Shown here piece after piece: positions 9,113-18,673 of a stretch of DNA of 51,559 nt. The DNA lies in contig CAUJJG010000079.1 in NCBI GenBank assembly GCA_963205445.1, forward strand, positions 1 through 51,559, read 5' to 3'. Both the position numbers and the translations under genes were made by a program. Within the stretch, counting starts at the first letter, position 1; each line of letters starts with the position of its first letter. The stretch comes from Pseudomonadota bacterium (GTDB lineage: Bacteria; Pseudomonadota; Gammaproteobacteria; Xanthomonadales; Xanthomonadaceae). Below the pieces are notes generated by a model. It was not told the origin of the DNA, made no database searches, and saw only the letters and a list, made by a program, of their open reading frames with translations.

Positions 9113-9652
9113 ATGGCAGAACAACGCGAACCCCGCGGCCGCGATCGTGGTCCCCGCGAGGAAAAAGTCGATGACGGCATGATCGAAAAGCTGATCGCCG
9201 TCAATCGTGTCAGCAAGACCGTCAAGGGCGGTCGTCAGTTCACCTTCACTGCGTTGACCGTGGTGGGTGATGGTGCCGGCAAGGTCGGTTTCGGTTATGG
9301 CAAGGCGCGCGAAGTGCCGGTCGCCATCCAGAAGTCGATGGAAGGCGCCCGCAAGAACCTGCGTTCCGTCGATCTGAATAACGGCACGCTGTTCCACGCA
9401 GTGAAGGCTGGCCATGGTGCGGCCCGCGTGTACATGCAGCCGGCTTCCGAGGGTACTGGCGTGATCGCCGGTGGCGCGATGCGCGCCGTGCTGGAAGCTG
9501 TCGGCGTGAAGAACGTGCTGGCCAAGGCTGTCGGCTCGCGCAACCCGATCAACTTGGTGCGCGCCACGGTCAAGGGTTTGGAGGCGATGGCTTCCCCGTC
9601 CCGCATCGCTGCCAAGCGTGGCAAGAAGGTGGAGGATCTCAACCATGGCTAA
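9113..9652 (+). CDS. rpsE: 30S ribosomal protein S5
   Basis: 179 residues. Contains the S5 double-stranded-RNA-binding motif [20 protein letters not shown] and [18 protein letters not shown], and the C-terminal domain with [17 protein letters not shown]5 shapes the mRNA entry site and affects fidelity. The ATG at 9113 yields a charged N-terminal extension ([16 protein letters not shown]) of about 15 residues. The stop overlaps rpmD by 8 nt. Confidence 0.96.
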   Translation: MAEQREPRGRDRGPREEKVDDGMIEKLIAVNRVSKTVKGGRQFTFTALTVVGDGAGKVGFGYGKAREVPVAIQKSMEGARKNLRSVDLNNGTLFHAVKAGHGAARVYMQPASEGTGVIAGGAMRAVLEAVGVKNVLAKAVGSRNPINLVRATVKGLEAMASPSRIAAKRGKKVEDLNHG

Positions 9653-9830
9653 TGAAAAGACCATCAAGGTCCGTTTGGTCAAGGGTCTGCGTGGCACCCA
9701 GTCGCGCCACCGCTTGTCCGTCAAGGCGCTGGGCCTGGGCAAGCTCAACAGTGTCCGCGAGCTGAAGGACAGCCCGCAGGTGCGCGGCCTGATCAACCAG
9801 CTGCATTACCTGGTCAAGGTCGAGGAGTAA
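9645..9830 (+). CDS. rpmD: 50S ribosomal protein L30
   Basis: 61 residues, beginning [18 protein letters not shown], with [20 protein letters not shown] and the end LVKVEE, typical of L30. The ATG at 9645 lies inside the last codons of rpsE (8-nt overlap). It is preceded by GGAGG at 9631-9635, 9 nt away, so translation is probably coupled to rpsE. Confidence 0.96.
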   Translation: MANEKTIKVRLVKGLRGTQSRHRLSVKALGLGKLNSVRELKDSPQVRGLINQLHYLVKVEE

Positions 9831-9834
9831 TCGC

Positions 9835-10272
9835 ATGAAGCTCAATACGCTCAAGCCCGCCGAAGGTGCCCGTCAGGAGCGCACTCGCGTCGGCCGTGGT
9901 ATCGGTTCCGGCCTCGGCAAGACCGCGGGCCGTGGTCACAAGGGTTCGTTCGCGCGTTCCGGCAAGGGCAAGATCAAGGCTGGCTTCGAAGGCGGCCAGA
10001 TGCCCATGCAGCGCCGTCTGCCCAAGATTGGTTTCGCTTCAAAGATGGCCAAAGACACCGCTGAAGTCCTGCTGTACAAGCTGGACACGCTGCCGGCTGG
10101 CGAGGTGGACTTTGCTGCGTTGCGCGCGGCCAAGCTGGTGCCCAGCACCGCCAAGCGCGCCAAGGTCGTTGCCAAGGGTGAAGTGACCAAGGCATACGTG
10201 CTCAAGGGCATCGCGGCCACCGCCGGCGCCAAGGCTGCGATTCTCGCCGCCGGCGGCAGTCTGGCGGAGTAA
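9835..10272 (+). CDS. rplO: 50S ribosomal protein L15
   Basis: 145 residues. N-terminal glycine/arginine-rich tail [20 protein letters not shown]-like stretch at about residues 20-42, then [17 protein letters not shown]. The C-terminal domain ends in an alanine-rich segment. L15 is a late 50S assembly protein. Only 7 nt separate it from secY. Confidence 0.97.
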   Translation: MKLNTLKPAEGARQERTRVGRGIGSGLGKTAGRGHKGSFARSGKGKIKAGFEGGQMPMQRRLPKIGFASKMAKDTAEVLLYKLDTLPAGEVDFAALRAAKLVPSTAKRAKVVAKGEVTKAYVLKGIAATAGAKAAILAAGGSLAE

Positions 10273-10279
10273 CTGACGC

Positions 10280-11629
10280 ATGTCGGCCACTCCAGGCGCA
10301 CTGGCAGGTCTGATGGGGGCGGGCAAGTTCACCGAACTTCGCTCGCGCCTGTTGTTCGTGATTGGGGCGCTGATCGTCTACCGCATCGGGAGTTACATTC
10401 CGGTGCCCGGCGTCAACCCGCAGGCGATGCTGCAGTTGATGGAAGGCCAGAAGGGCACCATCGTGGACATGTTCAACATGTTCTCCGGTGGTGCGCTTTC
10501 GCGTTTCAGCATCTTTGCGCTGAACGTGATGCCGTACATTTCGGCGTCCATCGTCATGCAGCTGATGGTGCAGGTGTTGCCCAGCCTGAAGGCGATGCAG
10601 AAGGAGGGTGAGTCCGGACGTCGCAAGATCACCCAGTACTCGCGCATCGGTTCGGTGTTTTTGGCGATTTTCCAGTCCGCGGGCATCGCGATTGCGCTGC
10701 AGGGACAGGGCGCCGCCAGTGGTGTTCCGGTTGTCTACAATCCGGGGCCGGGTTTTGTGTTCACGGCAATGGTGTCGCTGACCGCCGGCACGGTGTTCCT
10801 GATGTGGCTGGGTGAACAAGTCACGGAGCGGGGTATCGGCAACGGCGTGTCGCTGATCATTTTTGCCGGTATCGTGGCGGGGCTTCCGGGCGCCGTGCTC
10901 AATACTTTGCAGCAGGCCAACAGCGGCGACATGCAGTGGATCACTGTGTTCGTGATCCTGGCAATCGTTCTGGCGGTGACATGGTTCGTGGTGTTCATGG
11001 AAAGTGGGCAGCGTCGAATTACGGTCAACTACGCCAGACGCCAGGGTGCGCGCGGCGGTTATCAGAATCAGAGCTCATTCTTGCCGCTCAAGCTGAACAT
11101 GTCGGGTGTGATTCCGCCGATCTTTGCATCGTCGATCATCATGTTCCCGGCCACCGCTTCGACCTGGTTTGGCCAATCGGGCAGTCCCGGTACGGTGTGG
11201 CTGCAGAAGGTGAGCCAGATGCTTTCGCCGGGCGAGCCGCTGTACTTGGTGATGTACGCGGCAATGATCATCGGTTTCGCGTTCTTCTACACGGCGCTGG
11301 TGTTCAACTCGCAGGAAACCGCAGACAACCTCAAGAAGTCTGGTGCACTGATCCCGGGCATCCGCCCCGGCAGGGCAACGGGTGAATACATCGATGGCGT
11401 GTTGACGCGCTTGACGGCAGCGGGTTCGCTGTACTTGGTTCTGGTCTGTCTGTTGCCGGAATTCCTCCGGACCGATCTCGGGGCATCGTTCTACTTCGGC
11501 GGTACGTCGCTCTTGATCGTGGTGGTGGTGGTGATGGACTTCATTGCCCAGATCCAGGCGCATTTGATGTCTCATCAGTACGAGAGCCTGTTGAAGAAGG
11601 CAAATCTCAAGGGGCGCGGCGCCCGCTGA
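10280..11629 (+). CDS. secY: Protein translocase subunit SecY
   Basis: 449 residues, ten predicted membrane helices, the central channel of the SecYEG translocon in the inner membrane. Recognisable segments: [24 protein letters not shown] at TM1, the plug and [34 protein letters not shown], and the cytosolic loop [11 protein letters not shown] that contacts SecA or the ribosome. No rpmJ follows it, in contrast to E. coli. Confidence 0.98.
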   Translation: MSATPGALAGLMGAGKFTELRSRLLFVIGALIVYRIGSYIPVPGVNPQAMLQLMEGQKGTIVDMFNMFSGGALSRFSIFALNVMPYISASIVMQLMVQVLPSLKAMQKEGESGRRKITQYSRIGSVFLAIFQSAGIAIALQGQGAASGVPVVYNPGPGFVFTAMVSLTAGTVFLMWLGEQVTERGIGNGVSLIIFAGIVAGLPGAVLNTLQQANSGDMQWITVFVILAIVLAVTWFVVFMESGQRRITVNYARRQGARGGYQNQSSFLPLKLNMSGVIPPIFASSIIMFPATASTWFGQSGSPGTVWLQKVSQMLSPGEPLYLVMYAAMIIGFAFFYTALVFNSQETADNLKKSGALIPGIRPGRATGEYIDGVLTRLTAAGSLYLVLVCLLPEFLRTDLGASFYFGGTSLLIVVVVVMDFIAQIQAHLMSHQYESLLKKANLKGRGAR

Positions 11630-11896
11630 TTGGCGGCGCTGTTCCCTGCCGCACTTGGCGGCATGGTTTCAACCGCTGGTTCGACGAAGGCACGAACCAG
11701 CAACTGGGCGACCCGCGCGACGATCCCGCGCGTGGGTGGCTTCGGGCCGATCCGCGCACCAGAGTAGTGCGCGGGCAGGCAATCCCCGCAGGGGCTTGCG
11801 CTGCCAGTCCGAGGCCGTCGCCGGAGCATGGGCACACTCCCCATGCCGGGTCTGGGCGCAGTATGGCCTTGACTTCCTCACAAGTCGGGATTGGGT

Positions 11897-11902
11897 TACA
11901 AT
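11897..11902 (+). promoter_or_regulatory. Candidate -10 box for the alpha operon
   Basis: TACAAT at 11897-11902 lies 61 nt before the rpsM ATG. A TTGACT occurs at 11869-11874, but the 22-nt spacing is too long for it to be the -35 partner. TTCCTC at 11874-11879 is at 17 nt but is a poor match. A promoter here would let the alpha genes be expressed separately from the spc genes. Confidence 0.4.
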
Positions 11903-11914
11903 TCCACGTTTCCC

Positions 11915-11938
11915 ACGTCGAACCGCTCGGTTCGGCGT
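11915..11938 (+). other. Leader hairpin upstream of rpsM
   Basis: ACGTCGAACC (11915-11924) pairs with GGTTCGGCGT (11929-11938) around a GCTC loop, 10 bp including one G-U. It ends 25 nt before rpsM. In E. coli the leader before rpsM is an S4-binding pseudoknot. I can see only the stem here, so regulatory function is unproven. Confidence 0.4.
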
Positions 11939-11963
11939 CATTTCGTTTATCGGAGATCGCCTT

Positions 11964-12320
11964 ATGGCGCGTATTGCAGGCGTCAATCTGCCTGCCCAGA
12001 AGCACGTCTGGGTTGGGTTGCAAAGCATCTACGGCATTGGCCGTACCCGTTCCAAGAAGGTTTGCGAATCGGCCGGCGTCAATTCGTCGACCAAGATTCG
12101 TGACCTGTCCGAGCCGGAAATCGAGCGCCTGCGCGCCGAAGTCGGCAAATTCGTGGTTGAAGGCGACCTGCGTCGCGAAATCGGCATGGCCATCAAGCGC
12201 TTGATGGACCTGGGCTGCTACCGCGGCCTGCGTCATCGTCGTGGCTTGCCGCTGCGCGGCCAGCGTACCCGCACCAATGCGCGTACCCGCAAGGGCCCGC
12301 GCAAGGCCATCAAGAAGTAA
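11964..12320 (+). CDS. rpsM: 30S ribosomal protein S13
   Basis: 118 residues, the E. coli length. Begins [19 protein letters not shown] and ends with the basic [25 protein letters not shown] tail that contacts P-site tRNA (split here as [15 protein letters not shown] and ARTRKGPRK). CGGAG at 11951-11955 is 8 nt ahead of the chosen ATG. The frame stays open upstream for about 100 codons, but that stretch has no protein-like character. Confidence 0.97.
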   Translation: MARIAGVNLPAQKHVWVGLQSIYGIGRTRSKKVCESAGVNSSTKIRDLSEPEIERLRAEVGKFVVEGDLRREIGMAIKRLMDLGCYRGLRHRRGLPLRGQRTRTNARTRKGPRKAIKK

Positions 12321-12332
12321 GGAACAGACATC

Positions 12333-12725
12333 ATGGCCAAGCCTGCTGCAACCAAGACCAAGAAGAAGATCAAGCGCGTTGTCACCGACGGCATCGCCCA
12401 CGTCCACGCTTCTTTCAACAACACCATCATCACCATTACCGACCGTCAGGGCAATGCCCTGAGCTGGGCGACTTCGGGCGGCGCGGGTTTCCGCGGTTCG
12501 CGCAAGTCCACCCCGTTCGCTGCCCAGGTTGCCGCCGAAAAGGCAGGCAAGGCTGCGCTCGACTACGGCGTGAAGGCGCTGGAAGTGCGCATCAAGGGCC
12601 CGGGTCCGGGCCGCGAGTCCGCCGTTCGTTCGCTGAACAACGTCGGGTACAAGATCCTCAACATCATCGACGTGACGCCGATCCCGCACAACGGGTGCCG
12701 TCCGCCGAAGAAGCGTCGCGTCTAA
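12333..12725 (+). CDS. rpsK: 30S ribosomal protein S11
   Basis: 130 residues with a lysine-rich N-terminus ([11 protein letters not shown]). The body has [22 protein letters not shown] and [14 protein letters not shown], and it ends in [15 protein letters not shown]11 sits on the 30S platform near the E site and carries the isoaspartate-prone asparagine near its end in E. coli. Twelve nt after rpsM. Confidence 0.98.
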   Translation: MAKPAATKTKKKIKRVVTDGIAHVHASFNNTIITITDRQGNALSWATSGGAGFRGSRKSTPFAAQVAAEKAGKAALDYGVKALEVRIKGPGPGRESAVRSLNNVGYKILNIIDVTPIPHNGCRPPKKRRV

Positions 12726-12739
12726 GGGGGCGATAAGAA

Positions 12740-13369
12740 ATGGCTCGTTATATCGGTCCCACCTGCAAACTCGCGCGTCGTGAAGGCGCCGACCTGTCGC
12801 TGAAGTCCCCGGCCCGTGCTTTGGATTCAAAGTGCAAGCTGGAGCAGAAGCCCGGCCAGCATGGCGCCAATGCGCGCAAGGGCAAGCTGTCCGATTACGC
12901 CACCCAGCTGCGTGAGAAGCAGAAGGTCAAGCGTATCTATGGCCTGCTGGAGCGTCAGTTCCGCAACTACTACAAGAAGGCCGCAACCAAGAAGGGCAAC
13001 ACGGGCGAAAACCTCCTGCAACTGCTGGAGACCCGTCTGGACAATGTTGTCTATCGCATGGGTTTTGCCGTTACCCGTCCTGCCGCGCGCCAGCTGGTCA
13101 GCCATCGCGGCGTGACCGTCAACGGCAAGTCGGTCAATTTGCCGTCTTACGCGGTGAAGGCCGGTGACGCCATCGCCCTGTCCGAGAAGGCTGCGCGTCA
13201 GCTGCGCGTCAAGGAGTCCCTGACGGTTTCCGAGCAGATGAATCTCTCGCCGTCTTGGGTCGAGGTTGATTCGAACAAGTTCGCCGGCGTGTTCAAGGCC
13301 GTGCCGGACCGCGCGGACCTGCCGAGCGACATCAACGAAGCGCTGATCGTCGAGCTGTACTCGAAGTAA
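12740..13369 (+). CDS. rpsD: 30S ribosomal protein S4
   Basis: 209 residues. Begins [19 protein letters not shown] and contains [39 protein letters not shown] and the S4 RNA-binding domain ([28 protein letters not shown]). Ends LIVELYSK. A primary 16S binder and, in E. coli, repressor of the alpha operon. Downstream rpoA starts 52 nt later. Confidence 0.98.
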   Translation: MARYIGPTCKLARREGADLSLKSPARALDSKCKLEQKPGQHGANARKGKLSDYATQLREKQKVKRIYGLLERQFRNYYKKAATKKGNTGENLLQLLETRLDNVVYRMGFAVTRPAARQLVSHRGVTVNGKSVNLPSYAVKAGDAIALSEKAARQLRVKESLTVSEQMNLSPSWVEVDSNKFAGVFKAVPDRADLPSDINEALIVELYSK

Positions 13370-13421
13370 GCCATTGCCATCGGCCTGCGCCCAGTGCGCA
13401 GGCCTGCAGGAGATTCCACGA

Positions 13422-14420
13422 ATGACGGTTACCGCCACCCAAGTGCTGCGTCCGCGCGGACCGCAGATCGAGCGCATCACCGACAACCGCGCCAAGGTCG
13501 TGATCGAACCGCTGGAACGCGGCTACGGCCATACCCTCGGCAATGCGCTGCGCCGCGTGCTGCTGTCCTCGATCCCGGGCTTCGCGATCACCGAAGTCGA
13601 AATCGACGGCGTGCTGCACGAATACACCACGGTTGAAGGCCTTCAGGAAGACGTGCTCGAAGTCCTGTTGAACCTCAAGGATGTCGCCATTCGCATGCAC
13701 AGCGGCGACTCGGACACCCTCGAGCTGAAGAAGCAAGGCCCCGGCATCGTCACCGCCGGTGACATCAAGACCAGTCACAACGTCGAGGTGCTCAACCCCG
13801 ACCACGTGATCGCCAATCTCACCAAGGACGTGGCGCTGAACATGCGCCTGACCATCAGTCGCGGTTTCGGCTATCAGCCGGCTGCTGCCCGTCGTCGTCC
13901 GGACGAAGAGTCCCGGACCATCGGCCGGCTGATGCTGGACGCTTCGTTCTCGCCCGTGCGCCGCGTTGCGTATGCGGTGGAAGCTGCCCGCGTCGAGCAG
14001 CGCACCGACCTCGACAAGCTGGTGCTGGATATCGAAACCAATGGCACGATCGATGCCGAGGAAGCCGTGCGGACCGCTGCAGACATCCTCAGCGATCAGC
14101 TGTCGGTCTTCGGTGATTTCACCCACCGCGAACGCGGCGGCGCCAAGCCGCAACCGACCGGTGTGGATCCGCTGTTGCTGCGTCCGATCGATGATCTCGA
14201 GCTGACCGTGCGTTCTGCCAACTGCCTCAAGGCCGAAAGCATCTACTACATCGGTGATCTGATCCAGAAGACCGAAGTGGAGCTGCTCAAGACCCCGAAT
14301 CTTGGCAAGAAGTCACTCACCGAGATCAAGGAAGTGCTGGCGCAGCGCGGTCTCTCGCTGGGCATGAAGCTGGAAAACTGGCCGCCGGCCGGCGTTGCCT
14401 CCCACGGCATGATGGGGTGA
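13422..14420 (+). CDS. rpoA: RNA polymerase alpha subunit
   Basis: 332 residues. The N-terminal dimerisation domain has [20 protein letters not shown] (about 35-53). A linker around residues 236-250 leads to the C-terminal DNA-binding domain with [21 protein letters not shown]264 corresponds to E. coli R265, which contacts UP elements and activators. The ATG at 13422 follows an AGGAG at 13409-13413. A longer frame into the rpsD-rpoA gap is not supported. Confidence 0.98.
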   Translation: MTVTATQVLRPRGPQIERITDNRAKVVIEPLERGYGHTLGNALRRVLLSSIPGFAITEVEIDGVLHEYTTVEGLQEDVLEVLLNLKDVAIRMHSGDSDTLELKKQGPGIVTAGDIKTSHNVEVLNPDHVIANLTKDVALNMRLTISRGFGYQPAAARRRPDEESRTIGRLMLDASFSPVRRVAYAVEAARVEQRTDLDKLVLDIETNGTIDAEEAVRTAADILSDQLSVFGDFTHRERGGAKPQPTGVDPLLLRPIDDLELTVRSANCLKAESIYYIGDLIQKTEVELLKTPNLGKKSLTEIKEVLAQRGLSLGMKLENWPPAGVASHGMMG

Positions 14421-14494
14421 GGCGGCGCGCTGTTCGAACTGCCTCGTTGGCAGTTTGAGCGGTTTGAATCCCGCGTTCATGGGCGTGGGTCGGG

Positions 14495-14520
14495 GACGTC
14501 GCGGTGACAACCGCGACGTC
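14495..14520 (+). other. Strong hairpin in the rpoA-rplQ spacer
   Basis: Perfect 11-bp stem (14495-14505 with 14510-14520) around a GACA loop, in the middle of a 263-nt spacer. No U-tract follows. In most relatives rplQ follows rpoA after a few tens of bases, so this may be an attenuating or RNA-processing element. Confidence 0.4.
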
Positions 14521-14683
14521 AGCCCGAAGATGCGACAAGCAATACCACCGACGAAGACAAACCTCGCGGTGATCTGATCCAGGGAATGGGTCAGTCAGGG
14601 CCAACCGCAGTCCGCAGCAACAACGCCTGGAAGGCGACAGCGATTTACAGCAGCAACAATTTTCACTTCAAGGAATCCAAGTC

Positions 14684-15055
14684 ATGCGTCACCAGAAATC
14701 CGGCCGCAAGTTCAACCGCACCAGCGCCCACCGCAGTGCGATGTTCTCGAACATGGCGGCTTCGCTCATCAAGAATGAACTCATCCGCACCACCCTGCCG
14801 AAGGCCAAGGAACTGCGTCGCGTCGCCGAGCCGCTGATCACGCTGGCCAAGACCGACAGCGTTGCCAATCGTCGCCTTGCCTTCTCGCGCCTGCGCGACA
14901 AGGAAGCGGTGGGTACCCTGTTCACCGTGCTTGGCGCGCGCTATGCGCAGCGTCCGGGTGGTTACCTGCGTATCCTCAAGTGCGGTTTCCGCGCCGGCGA
15001 CAACGCGCCGATGGCCTACGTGGAGCTGGTGGATCGTCCACAGGCCGCCGAATAA
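14684..15055 (+). CDS. rplQ: 50S ribosomal protein L17
   Basis: 123 residues. Begins [20 protein letters not shown], with the family motif [24 protein letters not shown] and the C-terminal [11 protein letters not shown]17 lies at the back of the large subunit near the tunnel exit. An AAGGAA precedes the start. Last gene of the cluster, closed by the terminator at 15081-15104. Confidence 0.98.
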   Translation: MRHQKSGRKFNRTSAHRSAMFSNMAASLIKNELIRTTLPKAKELRRVAEPLITLAKTDSVANRRLAFSRLRDKEAVGTLFTVLGARYAQRPGGYLRILKCGFRAGDNAPMAYVELVDRPQAAE

Positions 15056-15080
15056 GCCTGTCTGGATCGAAACAACAAAG

Positions 15081-15104
15081 ACCCCGGGGCAACCCGGGGT
15101 TTTT
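15081..15104 (+). terminator. Intrinsic terminator after rplQ
   Basis: ACCCCGGG (15081-15088) pairs with CCCGGGGT (15093-15100) around GCAA, followed directly by a U-run to 15104 and a further TTTT at 15107-15110. A canonical Rho-independent terminator, closing the ribosomal supercluster. Confidence 0.9.
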
Positions 15105-15120
15105 CGTTTTGCGGATGACT

Positions 15121-15130
15121 GCGCGATAAT
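15121..15130 (+). promoter_or_regulatory. Candidate -10 element of dsbB (GCGCGATAAT)
   Basis: GCGCGATAAT with a GATAAT -10-like core ends 26 nt before the dsbB ATG, immediately after the rplQ terminator. The same ten-base pattern occurs upstream of pdxH, mgtE and adk in this window. No good -35 is visible. Confidence 0.45.
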
Positions 15131-15156
15131 CGGGAAGAGTCCACAAAGGCACAGGC

Positions 15157-15675
15157 ATGAATCCGTTCCGCTGGTCGTTTCGCAGTCAGTTCTTGTTGGG
15201 TTTCACTTGCTGTGCCACCTTGCTTGGCTATGCCTTGTTCGTGCAGTTCCAGTTGGGCATCCAACCCTGTCCCTTCTGCATTTTTCAGCGCATTTGCTTT
15301 GCAGTTTTGGGGCTGGTGTTCCTGCTGGGTGCCATACATGCCCCGCGTGGGCCGGGTGGGCGCAAGGTTTGGGGTGGTTTGGCGTTTTTGGCATCGGTTG
15401 CGGGCATGGGGTATGCGGGCCGTCACAGCTGGGTACAGCTGTACCCGCCCGAACTGCCCAGCTGCGGGCCTGGGTTGAATTTCATCGTTGAACAGCATTC
15501 TTGGCTGGGCGCAGCCCGTCGGGTGCTGCAGGCCACGGGGGATTGCAGCAGTATCGATTGGCAGTTCCTGGGGCTGAGCATGCCCATGTGGGCCTTCTTG
15601 TGGTTCCTGGGGTTGGGCCTGGGGGCGGTGTATGCGGGATTCAAACGCCGGCATGCGCATATGTTCCGAAGGTAA
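15157..15675 (+). CDS. dsbB: Disulfide bond formation protein DsbB
   Basis: 172 residues, four predicted membrane helices, inner membrane. DsbB reoxidises periplasmic DsbA and passes electrons to quinones. The first periplasmic loop carries C38-P-F-C41 and the second carries C103 and C130, the two pairs needed for disulfide relay. QLGIQPCPFCIFQRI matches the DsbB family core. It is monocistronic after the rplQ terminator. No dsbA is in the window. Confidence 0.94.
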   Translation: MNPFRWSFRSQFLLGFTCCATLLGYALFVQFQLGIQPCPFCIFQRICFAVLGLVFLLGAIHAPRGPGGRKVWGGLAFLASVAGMGYAGRHSWVQLYPPELPSCGPGLNFIVEQHSWLGAARRVLQATGDCSSIDWQFLGLSMPMWAFLWFLGLGLGAVYAGFKRRHAHMFRR

Positions 15676-15736
15676 CGGTTGCGGGCGGGGAATTCTGGCG
15701 GGATGATGCAACGCAACAGACCTCCAAATTCCGAAC

Positions 15737-17128
15737 ATGACTGCTGCCGCTGCTGCATTGCCTCAAGCTCCGATGATTGCCACCGATAACGCATGGGCAC
15801 CCGAAAGTTGGCGTGGCAAGCCGGCGCTGCAGATGCCCACCTATCCGGATGCAGCGGCGTTGGCATCAACTCAGGCCGAATTGCGTGCCTTGCCACCGTT
15901 GGTGACCTCGCGCGAGATCCTCACGCTCAAGCAGCAGTTGGCCGAGGCCCAGGAGGGCAAGCGCTTCCTGCTGCAGGGCGGCGATTGTGCGGAAACGTTT
16001 GCCGAATGCAGTTCCGACACCATCACCAATCGGTTGAAGGTGTTGCTGCAGATGAGCCTTGTCATGGTGCACGGGATGAAGATCCCGGTGGTGCGCGTGG
16101 GACGTTTCGCGGGGCAGTACGCCAAGCCGCGTTCCGCGGATACCGAGACGCGCGACGGGGTGACGCTGCCCAGTTACCGTGGCGACATCGTCAACAGCCC
16201 GGATTTCACCGCAGAAGCGCGTGTCCCGGACCCGCGCCGGATGATCAAGGCGCATGCGCGGTCGGCGATGACCATGAACTTCGTGCGTTCGCTGATCGAC
16301 GGCGGGTTTGCGGATTTGCATCACCCGGAGTTCTGGGGCCTGGGCTGGGTAAATCAATCACCGCATGCCGCCGAGTACCAGCGCATGGTGGCCAACATCG
16401 GGGATGCGGTGCGGTTCACGGAAATCCTGGTGGGCCGCAAGATGCAGAGCCTGAGTCGCGTGGATTTCTACACATCGCATGAGGCGTTGCTGCTTCCTTA
16501 CGAAGAGGCGCAGACCCGGCAGGTGCCGCGCGCCGATGGCTGGTTCAACCTCAGCACGCATTTCCCCTGGATCGGGATGCGCACCGCGGCGCTGGATGGC
16601 GCACACGTCGAGTATTTCCGGGGCATCGAGAACCCCATCGCAGTCAAGGTGGGACCTTCGGTGACGCCTGATGCCCTGCTGCGCGTCTGTGACGCGCTGA
16701 ATCCTGACAACGAGCCCGGACGTTTGGGTCTGATCCATCGCATGGGTGCCGGCCAAATTGCCGAAAAGCTGCCTGCACTGCTGGACGCGGTGAAGCGCGA
16801 GGGGCGGCGGGTGCTCTGGATCTGCGACCCGATGCACGGCAATACCGAGTCCACCAGCAACGGTTTCAAGACGCGCCACTTCCGCAACATCCACCGGGAG
16901 ATCGAACAGGCGTTCGACCTGCATGATGCCGCGGGAACGCGCTTGGGCGGCGTGCATCTGGAACTGACCGGTGAAAACGTCACCGAGTGCCTGGGTGGTG
17001 CGCGGCAGCTGACCGAAGTCGATCTGCAGCGCGACTACCGAAGCACCGTGGACCCGCGCCTGAATTACGAGCAGGCACTGGAGATCGCGATGCTGATCGT
17101 CCGCAAGCGTGGCGCGATGGCCGACTGA
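15737..17128 (+). CDS. aroG: Class II 3-deoxy-7-phosphoheptulonate synthase
   Basis: 463 residues. Condenses PEP and erythrose 4-phosphate to DAHP, the entry step of the shikimate pathway. It is the plant/Mycobacterium type (class II). Motifs seen: LLQGGDCAE (residues 78-86, with metal ligand C84), VVRVGR (118-123) and KPRS (130-133). The remaining metal-site candidates are in WICDPMHGN, HLELTGENVTE and STVDPRLNYEQ. Symbols for this family vary (aroG, aroA-II). aroB and aroK lie 1.5-3 kb downstream on the other strand. Confidence 0.93.
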   Translation: MTAAAAALPQAPMIATDNAWAPESWRGKPALQMPTYPDAAALASTQAELRALPPLVTSREILTLKQQLAEAQEGKRFLLQGGDCAETFAECSSDTITNRLKVLLQMSLVMVHGMKIPVVRVGRFAGQYAKPRSADTETRDGVTLPSYRGDIVNSPDFTAEARVPDPRRMIKAHARSAMTMNFVRSLIDGGFADLHHPEFWGLGWVNQSPHAAEYQRMVANIGDAVRFTEILVGRKMQSLSRVDFYTSHEALLLPYEEAQTRQVPRADGWFNLSTHFPWIGMRTAALDGAHVEYFRGIENPIAVKVGPSVTPDALLRVCDALNPDNEPGRLGLIHRMGAGQIAEKLPALLDAVKREGRRVLWICDPMHGNTESTSNGFKTRHFRNIHREIEQAFDLHDAAGTRLGGVHLELTGENVTECLGGARQLTEVDLQRDYRSTVDPRLNYEQALEIAMLIVRKRGAMAD

Positions 17129-17163
17129 GCGCGCCCGGCTTGCGCGGGCACGCCCGGTGCGCT

Positions 17164-18240
17164 TCAGCGTGCGCTGTAACGGTGGACTTCGTCCACCAGT
17201 GCAGCCACGTGGTCGGGGTTCATGTCAGGTGACATGCCATGGCCAAGGTTGAAGACGTGGCCGTCACGGCTGCCACCGTTGCCATCCCGGTAGCTGTCAA
17301 GCACGTTGCGTACCTGCGCCCGCACTGCGTCGGGTGAGCCGTACAGCATCGCCGGGTCGAGGTTGCCCTGCAGGGCAACGCGGCCGCCGTTGCGGCGGGC
17401 CGCGTCTTCCATTGTCACGGTCCAGTCCACGCCGATGGCGTCGGCGCCGCTGTCGAACAATGCATCCAGATGCGGCGCATTGCCCTTGCCGAACAGGATC
17501 AGCGGTACCGCACCGCCCTTGAAGGCCGCTGCGATGCGGGCCAGATACGGCAACGAAAATTCGCGGTACATGGCAGGCGACAAGGTGCCGCCCCAGGTGT
17601 CGAACACTTGCAGGGCCTGTGCGCCGGCGTCGCGCTGCGCCGACAGGTAGGCGATCACCGCTTCGGTGACGATACCGAGCAGCTTGTGCATCGCTGCAGG
17701 TTCGTTCAATGCCAAGGCCTTGACCTTGCCGTAGTTGTCGCTGCCGCCGCCTTCGACCATGTAGCAGGCCAGGGTCCACGGGCTGCCGGAGAACCCGATC
17801 AACGGGATTTTCGGGTCCAGCTCACGCCGGATCAGTCGGACGGCGTCCATGACATAGCGCAGGCTGCTGCCCATGTCCGGCACCGCGAGTTTGCCGATGT
17901 CGGCCACGCTGCGCACCGGGTGCTGAAATTTCGGGCCTTCGCCATCGACAAAATACAGACCCAGGCCCATGGCATCCGGTACGGTGAGGATGTCTGAAAA
18001 CAGGATGGCTGCATCAAGATCAAACCGGCGCAGCGGTTGCAAGGTGACCTCGCAGGCAAGCTCCGGCGTCTGCGCCATCTTCAGGAAGCTGCCGGCGGCG
18101 GCTCGGGTGGCGCGGTATTCCGGCAGGTAGCGGCCGGCCTGGCGCATCAGCCAAACGGGCGTGGCATCCACGGATTCACGGCGCAGCGCGCGCAGAAATC
18201 TGCCGTTGCGGGCGGGGTCGTTGGTCTGAGGTGTGGACAT
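17164..18240 (-). CDS. hemE: Uroporphyrinogen decarboxylase
   Basis: 358 residues. Removes four acetate carboxyls from uroporphyrinogen III to give coproporphyrinogen III in haem synthesis; cytosolic dimer. N-terminal signature [16 protein letters not shown] at about 28-43, with R33 and R37 for substrate carboxylates. The catalytic aspartate is D83 in FSDI. The second signature [16 protein letters not shown] is also present. GGAG sits 7 nt ahead of the ATG. Convergent with the DAHP synthase gene, 35 nt apart. Confidence 0.97.
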   Translation of the reverse strand: MSTPQTNDPARNGRFLRALRRESVDATPVWLMRQAGRYLPEYRATRAAAGSFLKMAQTPELACEVTLQPLRRFDLDAAILFSDILTVPDAMGLGLYFVDGEGPKFQHPVRSVADIGKLAVPDMGSSLRYVMDAVRLIRRELDPKIPLIGFSGSPWTLACYMVEGGGSDNYGKVKALALNEPAAMHKLLGIVTEAVIAYLSAQRDAGAQALQVFDTWGGTLSPAMYREFSLPYLARIAAAFKGGAVPLILFGKGNAPHLDALFDSGADAIGVDWTVTMEDAARRNGGRVALQGNLDPAMLYGSPDAVRAQVRNVLDSYRDGNGGSRDGHVFNLGHGMSPDMNPDHVAALVDEVHRYSAR

Positions 18241-18260
18241 GGGGGGCTCCAGTGGCGCGC

Positions 18261-18286
18261 GTCATGCCCGCGAAGGCGGGCACCCG
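18261..18286 (+). repeat. REP-like palindromic unit (copy 1)
   Basis: GTCA followed by TGCCCGC-GAAG-GCGGGCA (stem 18265-18271 with 18276-18282), then CCCG. This has the shape of the widespread GTCATTCCCGCGAAAGCGGGAATCC-type short palindrome (pattern stated from general knowledge). It sits between hemE and the WGR gene. Confidence 0.55.
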
Positions 18287-18353
18287 GCGTCTTTCGAAGG
18301 TGGCGGAATTCGAGCGTTTCCGGATCCGGCGTGGGTGCAAAGGCGCAGGCGGT

Positions 18354-18608
18354 TCATCGGGGGGCATCGATGCCTTGCGCGAACATCAGCTGAAAACCTT
18401 TCTTCAGCTGCGCGTCGCGTTCTTTTTCCAGCGCGGCCAGCGCACTGGCCTGATCGGGATACAGGGACTTGCGCAGCGTACTGCGGCCACCCGTCTGGCC
18501 GCTTTCGCGCAGAAACTCCCAGCCGCCCAGCAGATCTGGCTGGAGCTGGAGTTGGACGAAGCGCGGTGCTTCGTGGCCGTTGGGGCGTTGCTGCAGCAAG
18601 AGGCGCAT
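18354..18608 (-). CDS. Small WGR-domain protein
   Basis: 84 residues from the ATG at 18608. Almost the whole protein is a WGR-like module: RFVQLQLQPDLLGGWEFLRESGQTGGRS (residues about 17-44) has the tryptophan and G-GR pattern. A charged helix (ALAALEKERDAQLKKGFQL) follows. WGR domains occur in PARPs and in MolR-type regulators and are thought to bind nucleic acid. No partner domain is present. It lies 65 nt downstream of aroB on the same strand and may be co-transcribed. Function unknown. Confidence 0.75.
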   Translation of the reverse strand: MRLLLQQRPNGHEAPRFVQLQLQPDLLGGWEFLRESGQTGGRSTLRKSLYPDQASALAALEKERDAQLKKGFQLMFAQGIDAPR

Positions 18609-18673
18609 TCCGCAATTGTAGCCGGATGCGGGCGGCTGCCTCGCTGTGGCGCCGAGGGAATGGATGCCGTGCG

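Larger units (their letters stand above)
11630..11963 (+). other. secY-rpsM spacer, no gene seen
   Basis: A 334-base gap without a recognisable gene. rpmJ (L36), which E. coli has here, is absent in all frames. The stretch holds hairpins at 11675-11701 (9-bp arms GCTGGTTCG/CGAACCAGC) and 11826-11846 (7-bp arms GCATGGG/CCCATGC), possible terminators for the spc genes. It also holds a promoter-like TACAAT and an rpsM leader hairpin. Confidence 0.5.

Noticed and set aside
11655-11963. 103-codon upstream extension of rpsM
   Set aside because: Composition is not protein-like, S13 length is already exact from 11964, and a CGGAG ribosome binding site precedes that ATG.
11630-11963. Possible rpmJ (L36) after secY
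   Set aside because: I looked in all frames for its short basic, cysteine-containing pattern and found none.
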